From assembly GCA_963849105.1 (NCBI GenBank), contig CAWKGD010000006.1:527426-591425 (forward strand): a stretch of 64,000 nt of DNA. The letters are read 5' to 3'. The stretch's first letter is position 1, and each line of letters starts with the position of its first letter. Below the pieces are notes generated by a model, which had not been told where the DNA came from, did not search any database, and saw only the letters and a program-made list of their open reading frames with translations. Position numbers and translations under genes: made by a program. Source of the DNA: CAVRXQ01 sp963849105. GTDB lineage: Bacteria > Actinomycetota > Acidimicrobiia > Acidimicrobiales > Bog-793. Below, piece after piece: positions 35,685 through 44,597 of this stretch.

Positions 35685-37165
35685 GCGCCGCCGAGGAGCT
35701 CGCCCTGTCTCCCGCCGTCGCGATCGCGGCTGAAGTCCGCCACGGAAACGTCTCCGCCCGCGCGATCACAGAATCGACGCTCGAGCGGATCGCGAGGTTC
35801 GAAGGCGAGGTCCACTGCTTCAACGCCGTGACGTCCGAGGCCGCGCTGGCCGAGGCCGACGAAGTGGACCGCAAGGTCGCACGGGGACAAGAGCCCGGCG
35901 TGCTCGCCGGTGTGCCCGTCGCGTTGAAGGACAACATCTGCACGCGAGGAATCCCGACGACCGCGGGCTCGCACATCTTGGAGGGATGGCACCCGCCGTA
36001 CGACGCGACAGTCGTGACACTCCTTCGTTCCGCGGGGGCGGTGCTCGTCGGCAAGACGAACCTCGACGAGTTCGCGATGGGGTCGTCGACCGAGAACTCC
36101 GGTTTCGGTCCGACGCGCAATCCCTGGGACCTCGGGCTCGTCCCAGGTGGCTCCTCGGGCGGCAGCGCGGCGGCGGTCGCGTCGGGTCTCGCCGCGATCG
36201 CGCTCGGGTCGGACACGGGTGGATCGATCCGCCAGCCCGCCGCGCTGTGCGGGGTCGTCGGTATGAAGCCGACGTACGGCGGCGTCTCCCGCTTCGGGCT
36301 GATTGCCTTCGCGAGCTCACTCGACCAGATCGGACCGCTCGCGCGAACCGTCGAGGACGCGGCGACGATGCTCGAGGCGATCGGGGGTCACGACAGATTC
36401 GACTCGACCTCGCTCGATCAGCCTCCCCAGGAACTCCGCTCGGCGCTTTCGGCTGCGCCAGAAGGACTGCGTGTCGGGGTGATCGGCGATTTCCTCCCCG
36501 ACGCACAGCCCGCGTGCGTGGCTGCGGTACGCGAGGCGGCGGAAGCGCTGGCGCAGGCGGGAGCGGACGTCGACGAAGTGGCGATCCCGGAGTTGATGCT
36601 CGGCCTGCCCGCCTACTACCTGATCGCGCCGGCCGAGGCGTCCTCGAACCTCGCCCGCTACGACGGTGTCCGGTACGGATTGCGCGTCGGTGCCGCCGAC
36701 TCGGCGGAGATGAACGCGCGGACGCGCGCCGCCGGATTCGGTCCGGAAGTCAAGCGCCGGATCATGCTCGGCACCTACGTCTTGTCCGCGGGCTACTACG
36801 ACGCGTACTACGCGCAGGCTCAACGCGTCCGGACGCTCGTCGCCAACGCGTTCGCCAACGCCTACCGCCATTTCGACGTGCTATTGGCGCCGACGACGCC
36901 GTCGGTCGCGTTCGCACTCGGTGCGAAGACGGACGACCCAGTCGCGATGTACCTGTCGGACCTGTTCACGATCCCGTCGAACCTCGCCGGGCACCCGGCG
37001 ATCAGCGTGCCGTACGCGCTCGCCGACGGGCTTCCGGTCGGGGTCCAGGTCCTCGCTCCCGCGCTCGGTGAAGCGGTGATGCTCCGGGCGGCTGCGGCGC
37101 TCGAGCGCGCCGCCGACCCGTCGGCGCGCGGCCCGATCGAGCCGCATCTCGCCGCGTCGCGATGA
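35681..37165 (+). CDS. gatA: Asp/Glu-tRNA amidotransferase subunit A
   Basis: 494 residues. Glutaminase subunit that releases ammonia for converting Glu-tRNA(Gln) and Asp-tRNA(Asn). The amidase Ser-cisSer-Lys triad is present: Lys in VALKDNICTRG, cis-Ser in GSDTGGSIRQPA, and the nucleophile region PGGSSGGSAAAVASG. The presence of gatCAB predicts that the organism makes at least Gln-tRNA(Gln) indirectly. Overlaps gatC and gatB by 4 bases each. Confidence 0.96.
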   Translation: MSAAEELALSPAVAIAAEVRHGNVSARAITESTLERIARFEGEVHCFNAVTSEAALAEADEVDRKVARGQEPGVLAGVPVALKDNICTRGIPTTAGSHILEGWHPPYDATVVTLLRSAGAVLVGKTNLDEFAMGSSTENSGFGPTRNPWDLGLVPGGSSGGSAAAVASGLAAIALGSDTGGSIRQPAALCGVVGMKPTYGGVSRFGLIAFASSLDQIGPLARTVEDAATMLEAIGGHDRFDSTSLDQPPQELRSALSAAPEGLRVGVIGDFLPDAQPACVAAVREAAEALAQAGADVDEVAIPELMLGLPAYYLIAPAEASSNLARYDGVRYGLRVGAADSAEMNARTRAAGFGPEVKRRIMLGTYVLSAGYYDAYYAQAQRVRTLVANAFANAYRHFDVLLAPTTPSVAFALGAKTDDPVAMYLSDLFTIPSNLAGHPAISVPYALADGLPVGVQVLAPALGEAVMLRAAAALERAADPSARGPIEPHLAASR

Positions 37166-38601
37166 ACGCTTCGACGTCTTTGTGGGAGGTCGTGGTCGGT
37201 CTCGAGGTCCACGCGGAACTCGCGACGAGGACGAAGCTGTTCTGCGGATGCCCGAATGTGTTTGGCGCCGAGCCGAACACGAACATCTGCCCGAACTGTC
37301 TCGGGCTTCCGGGTTCGCTGCCGGTCTTGAACGAGCACGCCGTCGAGTTGGCGATCCGCGTCGGGGCGGCACTCGGATCGGAGATCCGTCCGTCGGTCTT
37401 CCACCGGAAGAACTACTTCTACCCGGACATGCCGAAGGACTACCAGATCAGCCAGTACGACGAGCCGATCAATGTCGGAGGTCGCGTCTCGCTTGCCGAC
37501 GGAAGCGTCGTCGGCATCGTACGCGCGCACATCGAAGAGGACACCGGAAAGACGACCCATGTTGGCGGCACGGGCCGGATCCACACCGCGACCTACGCGC
37601 TCGTCGATTACAACCGGGCGGGAGTGCCGCTTGTCGAGATCGTTTCTGCTCCCGACATCCGCAGCGCCGATCAGGCACGCGCCTATGTCACCGAGCTGAG
37701 GGCGATCCTCATCGCGACCGGTGCGTCGGACGGGCGGATGGAGGAGGGATCGTTGCGTGTCGACGCGAACGTGTCGGTCCGTCGAATCGGCGACGAAAAC
37801 TATGGAACGCGCTGTGAAGTGAAGAACTTGAATTCGCTGCGCTCACTCGGGCGCGCGATCGAATTCGAATCGGCGCGCCAGATCAGGATCATTGAAGACG
37901 GCGGCAAGGTCGCGCAGGAGACCCGGCACTTCAACGAGGACGACGGAACAACCTCCTCTTTGCGGTCGAAGGAGGAGGCCTTCGACTACCGCTACTTCAC
38001 GGAACCCGACCTTGTTCCGCTCGAACCGAGCGAAGATCTCATCGAAAAGATAAGAGCTGCGCTCACACCGTTACCCGCCGAGCGGAGAGAACGACTCGGT
38101 GCACTCGTTGCCACCGACGACGGAGCGGCTCCTGTCGACCAACTCGCAACCGTTGTCGCCCTCGGGCTCGACGATCTCGTCGTTGATGCGATCGAACTCG
38201 GCGCGGACCGCAGGCTGGCGCTCGCACGGGCGGCGAACGAGGCGGCGGCGGACCCCGACGCGGCGCGGCGACTCGACGTGGCGGCGTACACCGATTTGAT
38301 CCGGCTCGAGAGCACCGGGGCGCTCTCTTCGACGCAGGTGAAGACCGTCCTCGCGGCGATGCTCGAGGACGGTGGCCAACCACAGGAGATCGCGAAGCGG
38401 CTCGGTTTCGAGGCGCTCGGCACCTTCGAGCTCGACACGGTGATCGACGAGGTGATCGCCGAGCACCCCGATGAGTGGGCGCGATTCGTAGCCGGTGAGG
38501 AGAAGGTCGAGTCGTTCCTGACCGGCCAGGTGATGCGCCGGACTCGCGGCCGGGCCAACGGCAAGGTCGTCGCCGAGTCGTTCGCGCGCCGCCGCGGCTA
38601 A
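37162..38601 (+). CDS. gatB: Asp/Glu-tRNA amidotransferase subunit B
   Basis: 479 residues. Kinase/amidotransferase subunit that activates the mischarged aminoacyl-tRNA and receives ammonia from GatA. Motifs are VVGLEVHAELATRTKLFCGC, CPNCLGLPGSLPVLN, YPDMPKDYQISQYD and KTTHVGGTGRIH. FNEDDGTTSSLRSKEEAFDYRYF is also present, with the tail YqeY-like domain at the end. ATG overlaps the gatA stop. Confidence 0.96.
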   Translation: MNASTSLWEVVVGLEVHAELATRTKLFCGCPNVFGAEPNTNICPNCLGLPGSLPVLNEHAVELAIRVGAALGSEIRPSVFHRKNYFYPDMPKDYQISQYDEPINVGGRVSLADGSVVGIVRAHIEEDTGKTTHVGGTGRIHTATYALVDYNRAGVPLVEIVSAPDIRSADQARAYVTELRAILIATGASDGRMEEGSLRVDANVSVRRIGDENYGTRCEVKNLNSLRSLGRAIEFESARQIRIIEDGGKVAQETRHFNEDDGTTSSLRSKEEAFDYRYFTEPDLVPLEPSEDLIEKIRAALTPLPAERRERLGALVATDDGAAPVDQLATVVALGLDDLVVDAIELGADRRLALARAANEAAADPDAARRLDVAAYTDLIRLESTGALSSTQVKTVLAAMLEDGGQPQEIAKRLGFEALGTFELDTVIDEVIAEHPDEWARFVAGEEKVESFLTGQVMRRTRGRANGKVVAESFARRRG

Positions 38602-38608
38602 CCCGAAC

Positions 38609-39634
38609 ATGGCGCGGTTCATCGCCCCCGGGGAGGTCGAGCGGAGCGCGATCGCCGATCGGAAGGTAGCGATCATCGGCTACGGCAGCCAAGGTCACGC
38701 CCACACGCTCAACCTGCGCGACGAGGGCATCGACGTGCGCGTCGGACTACGTCCCGGCTCGTCCTCGTGGCACAAGGCAGAGAATGCCGGGCTCCGGGTG
38801 CTCGGGGTCGCCAAGGCGACCGAAGAGGCCGACGTCGTCATGGTGCTCGTTCCGGACACCGAACACGCGGCGGTGTTCGCGAACGAAATCGAACCGCATC
38901 TGCGCGGCGGCGAGGCGCTCGGTTTTGCGCACGGATTTGCGATCCGGTTTGGCACGATCACCCCGCCGCGGGGTGTCGACGTCTTCCTCGTCGCGCCGGC
39001 CGGGCCCGGCCACTTGATGCGGCGGGCGTATCTCGACGGTGCGGGACTCGCCGCGCTCGTCGCCATTGATGCGAACGCCACCGGACGGGCGAGGGACCTC
39101 GCCGTCGCCTACGCCGATGCGATCGGTTCCTTTCGCGCAGTGGTCATCGAGTCGACCTTTGCCGAGGAGACCGAGACTGATCTCTTCGGCGAACAGGCGG
39201 TGCTGTGCGGCGGACTCGTCGAGTTGGCCCGCGCGGGCTTCTCGACGCTCGTCGACGCCGGGTATCAGCCGGAGATCGCGTACCTCGAATGCGTGCACCA
39301 GCTGAAGCTGATCGTCGACCTCATCTACGAGCAGGGAATCGAAGGTATGCACTTTTCCATTTCCGACACGGCGGAGTTCGGTGCGCTGACGAGCGGCTCG
39401 CGGGTGATCGCCGGTCCAGTTCGCGAGGCGATGCTCGGGGTGCTCGAGGATGTGCGCAACGGCGCGTTCGCGCGACGTTGGATCGCGGATGTCGAAGGTG
39501 GTCGCAGGGAGCTCGAGTCGCTGCGCGCGAATGCACGACGCGACCCGATCGAACAGGTCGGCGCTGGACTGCGGGCGCGGATGCCGTTCCTTTCTGAGGG
39601 CGCGACGAAGTTCGACGAGGTGTCGGGGGGCTAG
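38609..39634 (+). CDS. Ketol-acid reductoisomerase-like protein lacking two catalytic residues
   Basis: 341 residues, colinear with class I KARI (IlvC), which makes the valine/isoleucine precursors. The NADPH-binding GYGSQGHAHTLNLRD, the Mg ligands Asp191 and Glu195 (ETDLFGEQ), Glu227 and the serine segment SISDTAE are kept. Two invariant positions are changed: the catalytic Lys of APKGPGH is Ala131 (APAGPGH, codon 38999-39001), and the second Glu of ECLHELK is Gln231 (ECVHQLK, codon 39299-39301). No ilvB or ilvN flanks it, although ilvC is commonly near serA in actinobacteria. It may be an inactive or repurposed paralogue; a true ilvC could lie elsewhere. Confidence 0.85.
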   Translation: MARFIAPGEVERSAIADRKVAIIGYGSQGHAHTLNLRDEGIDVRVGLRPGSSSWHKAENAGLRVLGVAKATEEADVVMVLVPDTEHAAVFANEIEPHLRGGEALGFAHGFAIRFGTITPPRGVDVFLVAPAGPGHLMRRAYLDGAGLAALVAIDANATGRARDLAVAYADAIGSFRAVVIESTFAEETETDLFGEQAVLCGGLVELARAGFSTLVDAGYQPEIAYLECVHQLKLIVDLIYEQGIEGMHFSISDTAEFGALTSGSRVIAGPVREAMLGVLEDVRNGAFARRWIADVEGGRRELESLRANARRDPIEQVGAGLRARMPFLSEGATKFDEVSGG

Positions 39635-39647
39635 CGCCTTCTCAGTC

Positions 39648-40775
39648 TCAGAGACGCTCTACGACCCAATCGATGCACGCAGTGAGCGCCTCGACGTCGG
39701 CGGGTTCGATCGCCGGGAAGACGGCGATCCGCAGCTGATTGCGACCAAGCTTTCGGTACGACTCGGTGTCGACGATGCCGTGGTCGCGGAGTATGGAGGC
39801 GACAACGTCCGCATTGATCTCGCCGCCGAAGTCGATCGTTGCGACTACCGGGCTGCGTTGTTCGGCTGCGGTGACGAACGGCGTTGCGAATGACGACTTC
39901 TCCGCCCAGTTGTAGAGGATGGACGATGACTGTTCACAGCGCTCGGCAGCCCAGGCAAGGCCGCCTTGACCGTTGATCCAATCGATCTGGTCCGACAGAA
40001 GGAACAGCGTCGCGAGCGCCGGCGTGTTCGTCGTCTGGTCGAGCCGGGAGTTCTCGACCGCGGTCATGAGATCCAAGAAGGCAGGCGCCCACCGTCCGCC
40101 GGACTTCAGTCTGCCTGCCCGCTCGATCGCGGCGGGAGAGACGAACGCGACGAACAGTCCGCCGTCCGAGCCGAAACACTTCTGCGGCGCGAAGTAGTAC
40201 GCGTCGCACTGCGAGAGATCGACGTGCATACCTCCCGCCGCGGACGTCGCGTCGACAAGGACGAGGCCGTCGGCGGCCGATCCGTCGGCACGTTGCGGCC
40301 GCTGAAGGGGCGCTGCCACCCCGGTTGACGTCTCGTTGTGCGTGAGCGCGTACGTGTCGACGGTCGCGTCGGCGACGGCTTCGGGGTGCGTTCCGAGCTC
40401 CGACAAGATCCCCTGGGGTTCGTCGAGGTGGGGCGATTTCGACACGTACTCGTAGAAGCGCTCGGAGAACTCGCCGAAGCGCAGGTGCTGGCTCTTTTTT
40501 TCGATCAGACAGAGGATCGCGATGTCCCAGAAGGCTGAGGAACCGCCGTTGCCGAGCACGACCTCGTAGCCCTCGGGCGGTTGGAACATCGCCTGAAGAC
40601 CGGAGCGCACATTGGCGACGACGTTTTTCACCGTCGGGCGGCGGTGCGAGGTGCCGAGATAGTGCGGTGCGGCCGCGACGAGGGCATCGAGGGCGCCCGG
40701 ACGCACCTTTGACGGGCCGGAGCCGAAACGACCGTCGGCGGGGAGCAAGGTCTTCGGGATCTCCAAAGCGGTCAA
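39648..40775 (-). CDS. serC: Phosphoserine aminotransferase
   Basis: 375 residues. PLP aminotransferase of the serine pathway, converting 3-phosphohydroxypyruvate and glutamate to phosphoserine. The N-terminal DGRFGSGPSKVRP, the HYLGTSHRRPTVK segment, GGSSAFWDIA and the PLP-lysine region YYFAPQKCFGSDGGL identify the actinobacterial type. The start is TTG, with AAAGGAG six bases upstream, better than any ATG. It converges on ilvC-like and diverges from the next aminotransferase. Confidence 0.93.
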   Translation of the reverse strand: MTALEIPKTLLPADGRFGSGPSKVRPGALDALVAAAPHYLGTSHRRPTVKNVVANVRSGLQAMFQPPEGYEVVLGNGGSSAFWDIAILCLIEKKSQHLRFGEFSERFYEYVSKSPHLDEPQGILSELGTHPEAVADATVDTYALTHNETSTGVAAPLQRPQRADGSAADGLVLVDATSAAGGMHVDLSQCDAYYFAPQKCFGSDGGLFVAFVSPAAIERAGRLKSGGRWAPAFLDLMTAVENSRLDQTTNTPALATLFLLSDQIDWINGQGGLAWAAERCEQSSSILYNWAEKSSFATPFVTAAEQRSPVVATIDFGGEINADVVASILRDHGIVDTESYRKLGRNQLRIAVFPAIEPADVEALTACIDWVVERL

Positions 40776-40798
40776 CGCCGTCTCCTTTGGTTTGCGCT

Positions 40799-40805
40799 GA
40801 CGATA
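40799..40805. promoter_or_regulatory. Overlapping divergent -10 elements between serC and the aminotransferase gene
   Basis: On the minus strand TATCGT (40800-40805) is a good -10 for serC, leaving a short leader with the AAAGGAG ribosome site. On the plus strand GACGAT (40799-40804) lies six bases before the GTG of a mini-ORF. The two hexamers share five bases, so one melted region could serve both directions. Confidence 0.4.
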
Positions 40806-40810
40806 GAGGA

Positions 40811-40834
40811 GTGAGCGTCGCTCCAAACCTGTGA
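40811..40834 (+). CDS. Possible seven-residue leader ORF before the aminotransferase
   Basis: GTG 40811 opens MSVAPNL; its TGA ends four bases before the ATG at 40839. The -10-like GACGAT ends six bases before the GTG. Close spacing would allow re-initiation on the downstream gene. Chance occurrence cannot be excluded. Confidence 0.3.
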   Translation: MSVAPNL

Positions 40835-40838
40835 GAGC

Positions 40839-42098
40839 ATGGCGGGCGTGGCGGCGCAGCATGAATCCGCGGCCGGCACGGCTGAACGATTGGGTTCCAC
40901 TGGGATCTCGATTCGCGCCCGCCGTGTGACGCCGTCGGCCACGTTGACGATCGAAATGAAGGCGAAGTCCCTGCGTGATGCCGGCGTCGACGTGATCAGC
41001 TTCGGCGCGGGCGAGCCCGACTTCCCGACCCCGAGCGAGATCGTCGAAGCCGCCATCTCGGCCTGCCGGAACCCGCGCGCCTACAAGTACACGCCGACGG
41101 CCGGTCTGCCTGAGCTGCGCGCCGAGGTTGCCGCCAACCATGCTCGCGACACCGGCCTTGACGTCACCGCGGACCAAGTCGTCGTGACGAACGGCGCGAA
41201 GCACGCGATCGCGAACGCCTTTGCCGCCTTGTTGGATCCCGGAGACGAGGTGCTGCTCGCATCGCCGTACTGGACGACCTACCCGGAGTCGATCGCGCTC
41301 TTCGAGGCCGTTCCGGTCATCGTCCCGACCGACGAGTCGACCGGCTTCCGTGCGCGTGCCGAGGACTTCGAGCGGTACGCGAGCGATCGGACAAAGGCGT
41401 TGTTGTTCGTCTCGCCGTCGAACCCCACTGGAGCGGTCTATTCCCGCGACGAGATGGCAGAGATCGGCGAGTTGGCGCGCGATCGCGGATGGTGGGTCGT
41501 CACCGACGAGATCTACGAATACCTCGTCTATGGCGACGCCAAGCACCATTCGATGCCGGGAGTCGTTCCCGAACTCGCCGAGCGCACGATCGTCGTGAGC
41601 GGGGTCTCGAAGACCTTCGCGATGACTGGCTGGCGTGTCGGCTGGATGATTGGACCCCGTGATGCGATCACCGCGGCGGCGAACATCCAGTCACATCAGA
41701 CGTCGAACGTCGACAACGTCGCGCAGTTCGCCGCGCTGGAGGCGATGCGGACGGATCCCAAAAATGCGCGAGAAATGCACGCGGCCTTTGACCGGCGGCG
41801 CCTTCTCAGCCACCGGTTGTTGAACGAGATACCCGGTGTCTCGAATTTGCTCACCGAGGGGGCCTTCTACTCCTTCCCGTCGCTGTCCGGCGTGCTCGAA
41901 AGGGACTTCGGAGGACGACGTCCCACATCGTCGGTCGAGTTCGCCGAATTGGTGCTCGACGAGGTACAAGTCGCCTTCGTTCCGGGCGAGGCATTCGGGG
42001 CTCCCCGTTACGCTCGCTTCTCGTATGCGCTCGCGGACGACGAGCTCGAAGAGGGACTGGCGCGGATCAAGAAACTCGTCGAGTCGTCCGCCGCCTAA
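40839..42098 (+). CDS. Class I aminotransferase, aspartate aminotransferase-like
   Basis: 419 residues. PLP fold-type I enzyme. Motifs are ISFGAGEPDFPTP, KYTPTAGLPELR, TNGAKHAIANAF, SPSNPTGAVYSRDEM, the Asp-Tyr pair DEIYEYLVYGD and the PLP lysine VSGVSKTFAMTGWRVGW, then the substrate Arg near RFSYALAD. This matches thermophile-type aspartate (or prephenate) aminotransferases. The N-terminal 20 residues are Ala/Glu-rich and probably disordered. It sits between serC and serA, consistent with amino-acid synthesis, but the exact substrate is not certain. Confidence 0.9.
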   Translation: MAGVAAQHESAAGTAERLGSTGISIRARRVTPSATLTIEMKAKSLRDAGVDVISFGAGEPDFPTPSEIVEAAISACRNPRAYKYTPTAGLPELRAEVAANHARDTGLDVTADQVVVTNGAKHAIANAFAALLDPGDEVLLASPYWTTYPESIALFEAVPVIVPTDESTGFRARAEDFERYASDRTKALLFVSPSNPTGAVYSRDEMAEIGELARDRGWWVVTDEIYEYLVYGDAKHHSMPGVVPELAERTIVVSGVSKTFAMTGWRVGWMIGPRDAITAAANIQSHQTSNVDNVAQFAALEAMRTDPKNAREMHAAFDRRRLLSHRLLNEIPGVSNLLTEGAFYSFPSLSGVLERDFGGRRPTSSVEFAELVLDEVQVAFVPGEAFGAPRYARFSYALADDELEEGLARIKKLVESSAA

Positions 42099-42145
42099 GC
42101 GGACGAATCCCGAGCGGATTTCTGCCACGACAAGAAAGAAGCGAG

Positions 42146-43708
42146 ATGGCGAGGATTCTCGTCACCGAGGAGTTGAGCCCCCGGGGCATCGAAGTGATGA
42201 CGACCGCCGGCCATGAGGTCGACGTGCGCCTCCGTCTCTCGCCAGACGAGCTGATCGAGACGATCCCCGGCGCCGAGGCTCTCATCGTCCGATCGGCGAC
42301 AAAAGTCGACGACGCGGTGTTTGCGGCGGGCCGTGACCTCGTCGTCGTCGGTCGTGCCGGCGTCGGGCTCGACAACGTGGACGTCGCGGCGGCGACAAAG
42401 CGCGGCGTGATGGTGGTGAACGCGCCGGAATCGAACATCATCTCTGCCGCCGAACACGCGATCGCGTTGCTGCTCGCCCTCTCGCGCAACATTCCCCAGG
42501 CACACTCGGCCCTCGTCGAGGGCCGATGGGAGCGGTCGCGTTTTGCCGGTGTCGAGCTCTACGGCAAGACACTCGGCGTGGTGGGCCTCGGCCGTATCGG
42601 CACGCTCGTCGCGGATCGCGCGAAGTCCTTCGGTATGCACCTTCTTGCCTACGACCCGTACCTCGCCCCTGATCGGGCGAAGCGTCTGGGCGTCGAGCTG
42701 ACCTCGCTCGAGGATCTCGTCGGGCGCTCCGACTTCATCACGATCCACCTGCCGAAGACCCAGGAGACACTCGGACTGTTCAACAAGGAACTTCTCGCGC
42801 ACGCCAAGCCCGGTGTGCGAATCATCAATGCGGCGCGCGGCGGCATCGTCGACGAGGAGGCGCTCGCCGAGGCGATCCGCGGAGGGATCGTCGCCGGTGC
42901 CGCGCTCGATGTCTTCGCCGTCGAACCGACGACCTCTTCTCCGCTGTTCGAGCTCGATTCGGTCGTCGTGACGCCCCACCTCGGCGCGAGCACGAACGAG
43001 GCGCAGGACAAAGCGGGAGAACAGATCGCCGAGCAAGTGCTGCTCGCGTTGGCCGGCGACTTCGTGCCGTTCGCGGTCAACATCGAGGCGAAAGCGGTGT
43101 CGGACATCGTTCGGCCCTACGTGGTGATCGCCGAGTTCCTCGGGCACTTCCTCGCCGGGCTCGAGAGCGGTCTTCCCTCAGAGTTGACGGTCGAGTACCG
43201 CGGCGAGCTCGCGGGCGAAGAGGTCGGATTGCTCGGACTCGCCGTCTTAAAAGGGGTGTTCCTAGCGAGCTCCGAGGAACCGGTGTCGTACGTGAACGCA
43301 CCCCGGCTCGCCGAGGCGCGCGGCCTTGTCGTGCATGAGGTGCACACGACTTCGTCGCCCGACCGGGTGAACGTGATGCGGGTTTCTTCGACCAAGCACG
43401 CGGTCGCCGGTGCGCTCGTCGCCGGCGCAGCGCGCATCGTCGAAGTCGACGAGCACGACGTCGAGATCCCTCCGGCCGACGTGATGATCGTCGTCCGTAA
43501 CGACGACCGCCCGGGGGTGGTTGGCTCGGTCGGTACGATCCTCGGCGACGCCGGTGTGAGCATCGCGAACATGGCGGTCGGACAGACGCTCGGCGCCGGA
43601 ACGGCGCTCATGGTCCTGACCACCGATCGCGTCGTCACCTCCCCGGTCCTGTCGGCGCTGCGCGGTGCGCAAGGGATCCTCGACGTGTACCAGGTCGTGC
43701 TGGCCTGA
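42146..43708 (+). CDS. serA: D-3-phosphoglycerate dehydrogenase
   Basis: 520 residues. First step of serine synthesis, oxidising 3-phosphoglycerate with NAD+. The NAD-binding GVVGLGRIGTLVADRAKSFG, the catalytic Arg/Glu/His region (NAARGGIVDE, then VVVTPHLGASTNEAQ) and the substrate domain at both ends are intact. After it come an allosteric substrate-binding domain (about 320-440) and a C-terminal ACT domain (VRNDDRPGVVGSVGTILGDA), the long form regulated by serine in mycobacteria. The ATG has a purine-rich AGAAAGAAG site upstream. Confidence 0.96.
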   Translation: MARILVTEELSPRGIEVMTTAGHEVDVRLRLSPDELIETIPGAEALIVRSATKVDDAVFAAGRDLVVVGRAGVGLDNVDVAAATKRGVMVVNAPESNIISAAEHAIALLLALSRNIPQAHSALVEGRWERSRFAGVELYGKTLGVVGLGRIGTLVADRAKSFGMHLLAYDPYLAPDRAKRLGVELTSLEDLVGRSDFITIHLPKTQETLGLFNKELLAHAKPGVRIINAARGGIVDEEALAEAIRGGIVAGAALDVFAVEPTTSSPLFELDSVVVTPHLGASTNEAQDKAGEQIAEQVLLALAGDFVPFAVNIEAKAVSDIVRPYVVIAEFLGHFLAGLESGLPSELTVEYRGELAGEEVGLLGLAVLKGVFLASSEEPVSYVNAPRLAEARGLVVHEVHTTSSPDRVNVMRVSSTKHAVAGALVAGAARIVEVDEHDVEIPPADVMIVVRNDDRPGVVGSVGTILGDAGVSIANMAVGQTLGAGTALMVLTTDRVVTSPVLSALRGAQGILDVYQVVLA

Positions 43709-44176
43709 GGGGCTGGCGGCGCGCCGTTCGAGTCCGCTACGGCGGGCACGAGCCGACCAGACCGCGCGAGCGCGCGTCGCCGATGGCGACCCGCCGTTGC
43801 CGTCGTAGTACGTCGGAGAGCTCGCTGTTTCTGATCGCGCTTGCGCGCGCGCAGTGAGGAGGGCCGCGCGCCCTCACCCGCCGCCCGGCCCAAGGCAGAA
43901 AGCATCAGGTGCAGGAAGAAACGGGACTGCGGAAAAATCACCATAGGTTGCGCGGATGCAAATTTGAGCGGTTTTGCCAGTTCAGAGCGTTGTTGCGACC
44001 GTTTTCGTCATCATCGCATCGCGGACGCGGTGGCATGTCAGCACGATGAGCGCACGGCGATGCCTCTTCGTGTGCAGATGTTTACCGACGCAACGCGTTT
44101 ATTAGAAGAAGATGATCGTTACTTAAGGTCGACCTCGAACTGCCGATATTCACGAGTGAGCGCGCACGAATCTCGA
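43709..44176. other. Non-coding spacer after serA with a lower-GC half
   Basis: No convincing gene in these 468 bases. The first 170 are GC-rich with several inverted repeats (for example CGCGCG-AG-CGCGCG around 43763) and a hairpin at 43854-43877, probably terminating serA. From about 43900 to 44170 the composition is visibly less GC-rich than anywhere else in the window, with A and T runs (GGAAAAATCA, CAAATTTGAG, TTTATTAGAAGAAG). A 138-codon reading crosses it but has no family features. It could contain an untranslated RNA or a regulatory region; I recognise none. Confidence 0.5.
43854..43877 (+). terminator. Hairpin downstream of serA
   Basis: GTGAGG pairs with CCTCAC across a GC-rich 12-base interior that can pair further. 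There is no T tract, as is common for actinobacterial terminators. It lies about 145 bases after the serA stop. Confidence 0.4.
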
Positions 44177-44437
44177 TTACTCGTCCTCAGAGGCCTCACC
44201 GTCACGGGCGGACTTCGCGAGGGGAGCGTTGACACTCGTCTCCTGGCTGGATTTTGACGGGACCGGTGGCCACAAGGCGTCGGTTGTGGCGGCGATCTTC
44301 CGGTCACGACGTTCTGCGCGCTTTCGCCACAGCGTCGGACCGAATCGCACCGTGGCGGTCACTGCGCCGGCGAGGAGCCCGATGATCACGCTTCCACGAA
44401 CCAACTTGCGGCCCGAAGCGCGGACTTTTTCCCTCAT
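44177..44437 (-). CDS. Small single-helix membrane protein of unknown function
   Basis: 86 residues. A basic N-terminus (MREKVRASGRKLVRG), one membrane helix (SVIIGLLAGAVTATVRFGP), another basic patch (WRKRAERRDRK) and an acidic Ser-rich tail ending ASEDE. This is an inner-membrane protein with both soluble ends charged. GGAGAGGAGGG lies five bases before the ATG, a strong ribosome site and the main reason to believe the gene. No family recognised. Confidence 0.65.
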   Translation of the reverse strand: MREKVRASGRKLVRGSVIIGLLAGAVTATVRFGPTLWRKRAERRDRKIAATTDALWPPVPSKSSQETSVNAPLAKSARDGEASEDE

Positions 44438-44597
44438 AGGCCCTCCTCTCCGTGCCACGGCAGTCGCGCGTGACCACGGCGCGTGAAACGCCAGGTTAGC
44501 GAGGTGCGCATCGGGTGTGATGAGGATCGCGCCGAAAGTGAGCTTTCATGCAAGAGGGATGCAAGCCGTAAGGTACAACGAGCGGAAAGGGACGCAA

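Noticed and set aside
43725..43760. tRNA-like GTTCGAGTCC sequence downstream of serA
   Set aside because: No T-stem, acceptor stem or anticodon arm can be built around it without overlapping the serA coding region.
43841..44257. 138-codon plus-strand reading in the spacer after serA
   Set aside because: No ribosome site, irregular composition, no family features, and it runs into the opposite-strand small membrane gene that has a strong ribosome site.
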